From Diprion similis (lineage: Eukaryota; Arthropoda; Insecta; Hymenoptera; Diprionidae): a stretch of DNA of 64,000 bases. Every line of letters starts with the position of its first letter. Within the stretch, counting starts at the first letter, position 1. Positions 11,984-21,886 of this stretch are shown here, one piece after another. Below the pieces are notes generated by a model. That model saw nothing but the letters and a program-made list of their open reading frames with translations, was not told where the DNA came from and searched no databases. The stretch lies in contig NC_060116.1 in NCBI RefSeq assembly GCF_021155765.1, forward strand, positions 12,958,001 through 13,022,000. Direction: 5' to 3'. The position numbers and the translations under genes are program-made.

Positions 11984-12495
11984 ACTCAAGCTCCTGGGAT
12001 ATCGAAGGCTAAAGGATATTGGGTCAATTAATTTAAGTCGTCGAAGAAGGAGGGAAAAGAAGCCTTGTGGAACAACTCGAGTGGAAACATCCAGAATCGA
12101 GAGACATTCATTGTGTGTAAGTCGTTGAGTAAAATACCGATCACAGATATTTGGTGTAGAAAGTTTTCCTATCGAAAGGTTCTTACAGTTATATTTGATG
12201 CGGTCACTTTTAGGGTTTAGAGTATATTATTACCAGCTCGACAGTAACAATTCGACAACAATAAGCCGGTAAATTAAAAAGCAGTAAAGCGAGCTCAAAT
12301 TTTTTTCAAAAGCGAGTCATTGGCGTGAATTGAATTACTGCAGCACAAAAAGACAATGAAACAAACGTCACGATTAATTTCTGCTCTAAGTGAGAAAAAA
12401 GTATGGTGGATAATAATAAACTTTAGATTACATATTGCGAGCTTTACGATCCCGTCTCAAATAAACCGTGTGAATTATTTCCGTTGACGCTGCAC

Positions 12496-12554
12496 TAGAG
12501 GTCTTCGCCCTCTAAAGTTGAAATGGATTACGCGCCAAATATTCGCGTAATCCA
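12496..12554. other. Two adjacent perfect stem-loops
   Basis: TAGAGG (12496-12501) pairs with CCTCTA (12509-12514) around a 7-base loop. Ten bases later TGGATTACGCG (12524-12534) pairs perfectly over 11 bases with CGCGTAATCCA (12544-12554) around a 9-base loop. A TGACGTGA motif follows at once. No coding frame explains the structure. Confidence 0.6.
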
Positions 12555-12660
12555 ACTGACGTGACCAGCCGAAGCGCTCTTCCAGTGGACTGCGTAAAGT
12601 CAATTTCCCTGATTTCCTTTGAAGTCACGCGGTTAAGTTCGAATTCAAACCACTTCTATT

Positions 12661-12662
<2 letters not shown>

Positions 12663-12698
<36 letters not shown>
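12663..12698. repeat. (TC)n microsatellite
   Basis: An uninterrupted TC dinucleotide run of about 36 bases. Confidence 0.9.
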
Positions 12699-12701
<3 letters not shown>

Positions 12702-15700
12702 CTTTCTAACTGCTAAACTCAACCTGCAACACGAAAAGCGACCAAAGGTTCCGTCAGCTTTCGAAGCTGTTTAGTTTGCGCAGTAAAAGCGAATGCGAGA
12801 CTGCAGGAGAACCGATTCAAAGATCAATACCGAATCCTGTCAGTCTCCCTGACAAGTAACACGCCGCATATACCAACTCTCTAACGATTTTTCACTGTAG
12901 TAACTGACAAGACTCGGAAGATCTATGGAATCCCAACTACCGTTGGAAGCAAGGTAAGGAGTAAACGAGGTAAGCATAAGTGGCTGATTGTAGGGAGAAT
13001 GAAAAACCTTCAAGTCTTCAAGCAGTAAAGCCAATTAAATTTCTTTCACATTTTACTCTGTACGCTTGTACATCCTCCTCCAATAAAATCAAATTTTCAC
13101 TTCCACAGGTGAGTTGGTGGCATAAAATCCAGTTTTGCTTGCTCTCACTTTGCCTCGTGATACATGACGCTGCGTTAATATCTGTTTCCGGCAAGGAGTA
13201 AGAAATTAAAAATGTAGGATTCATGGGCACGTAATTAAATATTATTCACCAAGGTATCATGATAGTATACCGACAGATTAAATCGTGAGTTGTTCGCGCG
13301 TTGGCGCGATTTCTCAATCCAGTGAAACCCTGCAGCGATCATAGCGGTGAAACGAATCGTTATAGTCGCAGTAATTTGGGCAACGCGATATTTCGGACAG
13401 TCTATATTAAAATCGCGATATGACGTAACGGGCTCGCGCGAAAAAAGATTGAAAAAAAAAAAAAAAAAATTTGTCAAGTTGAAAAGGATGCAAAATCGAG
13501 TCCTCTTCGCCTAATAACTTATATCGAATATTTTGCAGCGACGAGTCTGAACTGAATATCCGTAGGAGAACGCGACAAACGTTTCGAAAATACTTTCACT
13601 GTATATATAAATATATATAATCATCGGCGAATCACCATGAATTTAGTAATATCAAGGTCAGAGAACGAATATTATGTATGTTAAAGCAAAAGCCGTGATA
13701 GATTCAGGATTGAATTGAAAGGCAATAAATTTCCTTAACTCGCGTTCGGTTTGGCGCTGCTTCTTTTTCATGCACGCACTGCAAGCTGATCGAGAAGGTG
13801 AAGAACGATTTCGAATAAATTTTTATTACTCGAAAGTCAGGATGTATATATGTATAATGCATGAATGTTCCAGGCTTCTTTTGAAGCTGCTGCCGCTGCT
13901 GCTGCTGCTACTGCGAAGCCGATCTTAAGAACCGATAAAAACAACTCTTTACGATATTTTAAGGACAGAAAGATAGCGACTTTCAATTTGGCTCTTAAAA
14001 TTAATGGCGTGTTTTCCGTACAATGAATTTTTGTTCAAGCAGTTAAAAAACGACAAGTTAAAGTTGGATACGGAGACTCTCGTTGTTTTTACAAGAAAAG
14101 ACCGAAGCCATCATTCGACGAAACGCTTATCATCGAAATCCCGTAAGAATAAGTCTATGTACACAACGTGTTTGCTGCAAGAGTCACTCGATATCGTTGT
14201 ACAGACCAAATACCACGCATGCAGGTGGTTTAAAATTACTGTCGCAACATGAGCTTGCCAGTTGTAAGATCCGTAGACATGAATACCATAAGGATCATTA
14301 CGTGTTCAAAAACGCCTTGGTTTATACCCCACGAGAGATCATTTCGCCTAACAGCTCATCAAGCCCCATAAGAAATGATATCCATACATACACATATATC
14401 ACAGAAGCCATGCGTGGGGAAGAAAAAAACGGAGTTGAGTTGCAAAATGTGAAAAATACACACAAATTCATCCTGCAGTCACCCATCCTCCCGATCACAT
14501 GACCATATCAAGGATTTTTAAGTTTTCCAAGCCACAGAGCATTCGTATAATGAGTATAAATAATGCTTGAAATAAGAACTTTCGTTTACTTTTGCCTTGC
14601 GATGGTATCCTATAGTATAATAATTTCCGGTCACCGCAAACAACGTTCCGAAAGCGCGATCAATCGATCAAATAGAACTAGACATTAATTAAGACCTGTA
14701 TTAACTAACGATGCTATAAATCGTCGTCGTTTATATAATAGACAAAAAACGCGTACCGCGCTGTCTAGAAACGCTGTTCTATCCACATACAGGCATGCAC
14801 AAGGCAGCTGATGAATTTTTTCTTACATCATGTTGAAGGTAATGCAGTGTGTATGTGTAGATATTATATCTTCCATTACGAAAGATTGAACTTGGAAAAC
14901 ATACCAAGATCAAGCAGGGATAAAAAGTAAACAAGAAAAAACACCGACAACTTCAACATAAGAAAATCGGAGAGCTAAAAGATGTAATCAATCATGCACA
15001 TCTAATTTAGTTTTAATTGTTTTTAGCTTCAATTATTTATAGTTTTCGACTCTCTTAACGTGAGTCTAATATCAACAAGGAAAAACCTAAGTAATTTATC
15101 TCAGCGATTCTTAAAAGTCGGTGAAAATTTTTGCAAAATTCAAACGAGAAAGCCAGCAGTGCGTAAACGAAGTACTTATTTTTTCAAAATCGAGAATGAT
15201 AATTTGGCATTTAATAAAAATATCACTCGAAGAACACTTAAATTCCATATTAATTGACTTGATTTTCTAAATACTCGTCGTTTCGGTACTTTCTACAGGT
15301 TTACGAGTTCGGATTGTTATAATACGAAAAAAAAATTGAACACCTCAATTCTGATTACGACAACTAATAATTAATTATGCTGTAAACTGAATAGTTGAGT
15401 TTTTTCGACTTATATCTACAAAATATTCTGCTGATCGTAATATAAGTGAACACTATCCACACGTGCTCTCTTTACACACCAGAGATCAAGGATATATCTA
15501 AAAGAATTCTAGCCCCTTTTTTTTTTTTTCTTCTTTTTTTTGTGGGGAATTTATCACTCAACTGACCGAAGAGATATTTTAAGAGAAGTGCGATGTGATA
15601 ATTTTGCTACATGTGTAATACATGCCTTTCTTACTCTACTATATATATGTATACATTGTTTCAACGTCATCTATGATATACGATTCTTGTAAGAACGCTA

Positions 15701-16242
15701 TCATCATCGCTAGTAGTGTGACGTTAAAACACGAGGCCAACAAACCAGTGTCGTAAACTAGTTCTTTTGGTCAGTGCAAATACGGAGTAGGTAAAAGTCT
15801 CGTAATAAGCAAGTGCCTCTGAAGTTAGCGAAGGAACAACCTCGTGGCTACTCATCTTTCGGTTCAAAAATTTACCGACTATATCTTATTGCTGTCGGAT
15901 AGTTTCGTGGGTTTGACAGAGGGTTTGACTGATGTATAATGGTTAATGTTAACCGATTTTTCTTTCCTTTCGCATACTATAAATAGACATATACATACAT
16001 ACGTAATACACGTAGCATTGACAATAGAAAGCGCAAATTCCTATACTTTGCATGTGGAAATCGTCATTTCAAAGTACAATTTATTATGCGACCACCGTCT
16101 CGTTATCTGAACTCGAATATCAGATAAAAAGAAGATAAAATTGCGAAATGTTCACTTGACGATATACGTTTATTGTTTTTCAGCAAAATTTTGAGGCGAT
16201 CGATTGTTGCGAGATCGAGATTCGCGGCTGCAGTTTTGTTAA

Positions 16243-16269
16243 GGGCGGGGGGAGGGGGGAGGGGGGGGG
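16243..16269 (+). repeat. G-run with quadruplex potential
   Basis: Runs of three or more G separated by single A or C residues make up 27 bases, ending in ten consecutive G. It can satisfy the four-G-tract quadruplex pattern. Twenty bases of it recur exactly inside the G-run at 30.71-30.73 kb. Confidence 0.7.
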
Positions 16270-16716
16270 TAAGCTGAGATCACGGACATAAGGAAAGTCC
16301 CTCGGGAATCGAGTAGAAATCCCGTTTAACGAGCCGTCAACCGGAAGGAAGGGTTTCGGCTGTGCTCCGTTTGCGTTTCGCATCATTTACGCCACTTCCT
16401 GTGCAGCAAGTATAAGAGAAGCCATACATATAACGAATACATAGCTAGGATCAGGATGCCGAAGCTAGCCGTGAAGAATTACTTACTTAGAATGAGGGTC
16501 AGATGCAGCTAACACAGAATAATCGTAAAACTTTGGTCAAGAGCGACTGAAAAGGTTTTTTTTCGTACAAGTGAATTAATTGCCTCGGCATTAAATTGAC
16601 TAAAAACTAACGTCACTTTGCAGTTGATTTTGAAAAACTTCAAGACGGTGCGTATTTTTTTTTTTTTGGGAGAATATTATGTTTATGAAAGAAAAAAATT
16701 GTTCGTATAAACTCAC

Positions 16717-19700
16717 CATTTTTTTATATCGTTGTCAGAATCCTGGCCAAGAAAATTAACCTCCACGTTACCAATCTCGCTTTGAATATCGTCTTCCTCT
16801 CTTCGATCGGGCGGAAGTTCGCCCATGTCGGATCCTGAGGGAGAAAGGCTGTGCTGCTGTTCTCCTGAAAACGATAAATTATACAATTAACACTGATAAA
16901 TTTTTTTTTCAATTATACCTGCAATAAAAAATCACACCAGTCGACGTATCGTTTTGTTTAAAATTTTTCAAACGTCATATTAAAGGTTTCGATTATATAT
17001 TTAAACATTGAGTTTTACTACATACAAACGACGATGTTCAAGGTCCAAAAAGACGTTCTCTTTCTCTCTATGTTCTTCTTTTTATTTTCTACATAAAGAG
17101 ATCCTGAGAGTGCTTCGAACGTTATCTTAATTGTCGACGACGACGCGATGAGGCGCTTTCTTATAACGACCGACGACGGACGATAAAACACGAAGTATTA
17201 TATTACAAATGTTTGTCAGCATAATCACAAGATACGAAATTCGCGTGAACATAAACGCGGTGAAATCCTATAAAGTATAATTTTCAAATTAAAATTGACT
17301 ATGAAGAATTTCACCAAGAATTATTAGAGATTTGAAGATTGCATGAACAGATCATCACCAAGACACCATGACAAGATAAAGAATGTGAAAATCGCTGAGT
17401 GCATCAGCCTCGTTATCTAAATCTAGTAGGTACAACAAAAAGTCGGTTTCTACAATCTTGATTTTTCTTCCTACCATACCGTAGCCTGACGATGGTCGGT
17501 TAATTGGTGCATAATTGCTAATTGAGGATTTTCAGCCTCTCGCAAACGAGATTATATGCATACATAGGTAACAGGTGTGTGTTGCATATACGTATGCTAG
17601 TATGCAGGAGTAACGAGCGAACGAGGTAAATGACTATTATATCGACTTCTGTAAGTCAGAAAAAAAAGAATGAATCATGCGATTGAAATATAGAAATAAA
17701 ATTTTAATCAGTCGTTTCGGTGTATAAGATATATAGGTATATTCATATTCTAGATGAATGTCATGATCACCGTTTTACAGAGAATTTTACGAATCCGCAT
17801 AACACGATGAAACTGTTCATCACAAGTTCATGCGAAAATCAAAATTTTGCGAAATATCTCGAACACCCTTCGAATGCTTTTATAGAATTATCAGAATAAA
17901 ATTGAACTGTATTTTTTTATTTCCAAAGAGCTTGACACGTTTGGCTGCTAACTCTGGCTGCTGGCTTCAGCTTCATAGAATAAATTTATTCTCTCGTACG
18001 CACAGGAGAAGAATAATGTACATAAAGAAGACCTGCTGAATTTTCAGAGTATATAAGGTATGATGTTCTCGACTATACATACATATATATATATATACGA
18101 TGTACGTGTAATGCCTGTGTGGATATTCTTATACGCTTGGATAAAAGGGAAGAAGACGACCCTTGAATTCTGATTGATTGTGAGTTTGACGAGAAAAGCT
18201 GCTTCTGTTATACGACCTATTCATTCATCGACCATACGTAGCAAAGGACGTAGATGTATTACATGTACATCTAAATATATGTATACACGCGTGGTACATA
18301 AGGCGATAGGTATATAGACAACTCTTGAATCTTGTGTCTCGAATCTCGAATCCTGAAAGCCAAGGTCAACGACCTATACGTCTTCGAAGCTTGTCGCAAT
18401 CGAGTTCTCCTGCTCTTCCTCCTCCTCTTCTGATGGCGTCGTTGCTACTGCTATATCGGTATAATTCCGTGGTGAAAAAAAAGGGTTTCAGTCTCATTTC
18501 AACTTTCAATATACTGCACATCGACGCGTTGCATCCTGTCGCCTTGTCAACCTCGTATTATTACATGCGTTACAATAATTATAAGCGTGCAATGCTTATG
18601 GCTTAATTTAAGCAAGTATATTCTTTTAATTTTCGACTCGTCTGTTCGTCTGCAGATATCAAATCGTGCATACGAAAAAGTATTTTTAGCATTATTCTTC
18701 TTCTTATTCTATCGACGTGACTTTCGCGGCATAAAAAAAAATGCATTTTTTTGTCGTTGTGTAAACAGTTTATTGCCGTACCGCGTGTATATATATATAT
18801 GTATATGTATATTCGTGTTTCTGCCATGCAGTCGCGGTTACGAGGATAAAGAAGCTTTTACACCTCGCATCTTCTGCTGCCTATTGATATACGTTGTTCG
18901 TAAATACTCGAGAAGGTATAATACAGCGTGTAAATAGAAAAGAAATAAAAATGATTATTCGCAAATAGAAAACCCGCTGCTGAATCGTGTGTATATAGAT
19001 ATAATACAGACCATGACGATTTTTAAGCGTTATATATTATTTCTACACACCGAGTATAATTTACAAACATCCTGACAATTTTTTGCACTATATGTATAAA
19101 TAACCACGTGATATTGTCGCGGATCGAAAATTTCAACCAAAAACGAATCGCAAAATGACGAAAGAAGACTTCGCGAAACACAATATAATAACCAAGATAA
19201 GTAATGAACAATTTTTCGCTGGTTTAAAATATACGCGCTGAGAAAGTTATTTTTCTATTACAAAAATTTATTAATTCTCCTTTTTGTTGTTTTTTCCAGC
19301 CGTAATATGCGCGTCATAATAAAATTCGAGGCGTATAATGGACACGAGATTAAAAACTGTCATTCAATAGAAAGTAATCTATGATCAGGCCAAAACTGAA
19401 CTTCTATTATTCCACGAATGTACGACGCAGGAATTATTTACGCAATCGTGGTCGGTAGCAGTTTCCTTATATTGGTAGTAATACTTCTGAGCATTTACTG
19501 TTTATGCCCCGAATCATTGGGGGGGTATAAAAACTGCGTCAGCGTTAGATCAAATTCCGCACATCGGCGCCCGGAAACAACGCCAATTAGTAAGTTGTAA
19601 GATAAAGAAACCTCGAATAACCGCGAGTGACTCAAGAGTGCAATTTTTCTCCTCGTTAAACTAAAAAATATAATTTTTATTTCAGGCTTGCGTTCGGTTA

Positions 19701-21343
19701 GCAGCAATTAATTGCGCGCATGTAGTGAAAAAAGGCCAAAGAAAACTGGGAATTTGTTGAATCGTTGGAGAATAAAAACATGATTTAAGCCTTGGATATA
19801 CAATATACATATAAAATGAATAAAAAATTACTTTGCGACGACATCCTCAGTGTGCATAGATAATATACGCTTCTGCGAAGAGTCGCGTTTACAGGATGCA
19901 AGTAAGCAGTAAATAGTTTACACGTTGCTATTTTCAGTTAATACCGACTAACAAGCAACAAACACAGAGAAACACCGGGTTAATCACGACGCGGAATAAT
20001 TAAGGGACTGACAAGAAATCCTGTGAAACTATGTAACGTGCATGCAGGGGGAGTTTCTAAATGACGGCAACGCGCCTCGTGAGATTGAGAAAAGTTCCCA
20101 CAAAGTATGTATGTATGTATGTATGTATGTATGTACAAAAGAAGCCAGAAGACAATGAACTTGAGTAACTTTGCAGTTTGCAGACTTTATCGCTGCAACT
20201 TGCGACTAGAAGACGATTCGTATTCCTGCATAAAAAAAAAAAAAATGCCTACAAGTTGCGTTCTACAGACTTCCGTCGTTCCTTTTCGTAATCCCGAAAT
20301 CAAAAACTGTAAAACAATACGATTCTTGATATTTTCTGCGTAAACTCTGCTGCAAACGAAACGAGTTACCGTACGTGAAATCGATTTCGTTGTCGAATGG
20401 GTGGTTATTCGGAGTCGAAGACAACGTGGAGTGTTGTCCTCGAGTGAAAGTAATTTGAGTGACGGAAAACACATGGCTTATACCAATCGACGCCTCCGCA
20501 CATTATACGCGAGTCTAGAAGTCCTAGTATAAGACTACTGTACCTTCATGTATGGAAAATTCATCCATAGACTGTACGGCGCTTACCGCTGTTATTATTT
20601 CTACCGTGCAAAAATTTCTTAGGCATTAATTAGCGTCTCGTGGACGAGTTCTCTCTTACGTCACGGTTGAATAAATAATTAAGCCTCTCAATCCTTAATC
20701 TCGATCGCTCTGTACCTAAGTACTCACATCCAGTTCAACGAGCCGGCATTTGCCGCGATTATTAATCACCTGCACCTCGCGGTGATGAAACAGCCCTGAA
20801 CTGTTGCGACGATCGCCATTTGATCTTTGTAATTAAGAGACTTTCAGAACAAATTCCCTCGAATATTACGATTAATTCTCGGCTGATAAGACCTGGTAAT
20901 TGTATATTCATAATGAGTATTCATCAGGCTGGTTTCTTCTCCGATTTAGTTCTAGACGAAGTGAGCAACGAAAGAACACGACATCATCCCCTGTTTGTTG
21001 GTCATGAATGAAGTGTAGAAGAAGAAGAAATTCGTATACAATAGCTGGACTTACCGGTGATGCTGTGTTGATCAACAAGCAGGTCCGTCAATACGTGAGG
21101 GCATTCGGCTTCGAGGGCGAAGCAGAACTCCCGAAAGGCATCGAAACCCTTTGCGCTGATAAGGTCAATCAGCAAATCGATGTCCGACTGCTCACCGCTG
21201 CCCCGAGCGATCGCCTCGCGGTCCAATTCGGCAATTACACCCTGCTTGACGAGCACACCGAGCAAATTTGTCACATTCAGTTCCCCGAGTAGCGCGGATT
21301 TGTGTCTCGACAATAATATCCTCACTTCCGCGGAGCCCGCCAT
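16717..21343 (-). CDS. CARD-domain protein, first two coding exons
   Basis: Exon 1 (21343 down to 21055) starts ATGGCGGGC, encodes 96 residues and ends at GTAAGTCC in phase 1. Exon 2 (16864 down to 16717), between TTTCAG and GTGAGT, joins in phase (G|GA) and ends in phase 2. Residues about 5-88 form a caspase-recruitment domain. They include LLSRHKSALLGEL, the typical GFDAFREFCFALE helix, and PHVLTDLL. CARDs pair with other CARDs in apoptotic or immune signalling complexes. Exon 2 encodes an acidic, disordered stretch (EEDDIQSEIGN, GQDSDND). Exon 3 was not found. Reading through the exon 2 donor would end the protein after one Trp at about 146 residues. Candidate relatives are CRADD-like or Dlg5-like CARD proteins, but I cannot decide. 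The gene is head to head with Leo1, and its intron holds the + strand micropeptide gene at 19.4 kb. Confidence 0.72.
16865..19417. other. Intron of the CARD gene; probable leader of the 19.4-kb micropeptide
   Basis: No coding exon is visible up to 19.3 kb. A very good + strand acceptor (a T-rich tract ending TTTTTTCCAG at 19299) opens an exon that includes the micropeptide start at 19418. The 118-base leader holds upstream ATGs at about 19307 and 19339, each opening a short frame that stops before or near the main ATG. Confidence 0.5.
19418..19711 (+). CDS. Predicted single-pass membrane micropeptide, 65 residues, two exons
   Basis: Exon 19418-19589 ends at GTAAGTTG in phase 1. Exon 19686-19711 follows a TTTTTATTTCAG acceptor after a 96-base intron, restores the frame (A|GC) and stops at TAA. 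Residues about 6-30 are one long hydrophobic helix (IVVGSSFLILVV followed by ILLSIYCLC). After it comes a polar, Arg/Ser-rich tail ending SVSSN. The positive charge after the helix suggests N-terminus outside and C-terminus cytosolic. The CLC at the membrane boundary is a possible palmitoylation site. An in-frame TGA at 19397 fixes this ATG as the first one possible in the exon. No family is recognised. The gene lies antisense inside the CARD-gene intron. Retaining the intron would give a 60-residue version ending SKL. Confidence 0.55.
19712..21054. other. CARD-gene intron, no gene recognised
   Basis: AT-rich intronic sequence with a tandem GTAT microsatellite at 20105-20134. No exon has a supported frame. 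Open frames of 60-95 codons here are short and not coding-like. Confidence 0.45.
20105..20134. repeat. (GTAT)n microsatellite
   Basis: About seven uninterrupted tetranucleotide units. Confidence 0.9.
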
Positions 21344-21886
21344 GCTCACGGCGCAGCGGCGTCAAGCGTCTATCGAGCAACAGGTGTCACAGGCAGTTAG
21401 TTCCCTCGATCTCTCTCTCTCAACTCCGGCACCACTCTCGTTCAAAAACTTCTCGCGTTCTCGCCAAACTCGATCGCGATCCGCCAGAGTGCCGGCTGCC
21501 ACAACACACGCGTACGAAGCCGAACAACTTACTGAATCTTTGCTGTGTGCGTGCGGAACACGCAAGCCGCCATTTTTTGATGGCGCCATCTCTGCGTCGG
21601 ATTGCGAAGTACGATGCCAACAGCACCAAAAATCCGCATGCAATGCAACGTTGATTGAACGTAATATGCGTATATTGTAGCGTCGACTGAAAATATACCT
21701 AGAAAGACTGCCAGCTCTGGTTTATTACAAGGATTTGGGAGTAATTCAACGAGCCAGCATTTACAGACTCGTCTTATGGGTCCCAATGTAGGGTCGAGTC
21801 GGTATAGCAGAATGCTGCAATTTTTCCGCCGCCCCAGAGCAGCCCCTTACCTAACGCTAAAGTCAACGTATGTAATTTGGTAAAAC
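21344..21886. promoter_or_regulatory. Divergent promoter region between the CARD gene and Leo1
   Basis: The CARD start (ATG ending at 21343, - strand) and the Leo1 start (ATG 21887, + strand) are 543 bases apart with no other gene between, so the two leaders and promoters must share this stretch. It is GC-richer than the flanks and has no clear TATA box. It contains GCCGCCATTTT at 21566-21576, resembling the Pho/YY1 core, followed at once by a 12-base palindrome GATGGCGCCATC (21579-21590). Transcription start sites cannot be placed from sequence alone. Confidence 0.6.

Larger units (their letters stand above)
11984..16716. other. No further gene recognised
   Basis: Non-coding sequence with several small features listed separately (paired stem-loops at 12.5 kb, a TC microsatellite, a G-run at 16.25 kb). 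Open frames around 13.0, 14.0-14.5 and 15.1 kb lack coding composition and coherent splice sites. A strong - strand donor (GTAAGTAA, complement at about 16473-16480) exists, but all frames in front of it are closed, so it may belong to a non-coding or alternative exon. Confidence 0.45.

Noticed and set aside
13072..13202. Signal-peptide-like run (KIQFCLLSLCLVIHDAAL) after a CTTCCACAG acceptor
   Set aside because: The frame stops after about 30 codons with no donor before the stop and no in-frame ATG within the putative exon.
14083..14502. 139-codon open frame on the + strand
   Set aside because: AT-biased codons, random composition, and an overlapping frame of similar quality argue against a gene.
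16470..16560. - strand segment ending at a strong GTAAGTAA donor
   Set aside because: Considered as exon 3 of the CARD gene. All three frames after the possible acceptors hit a stop, and the phase needed from exon 2 gives an early TGA.
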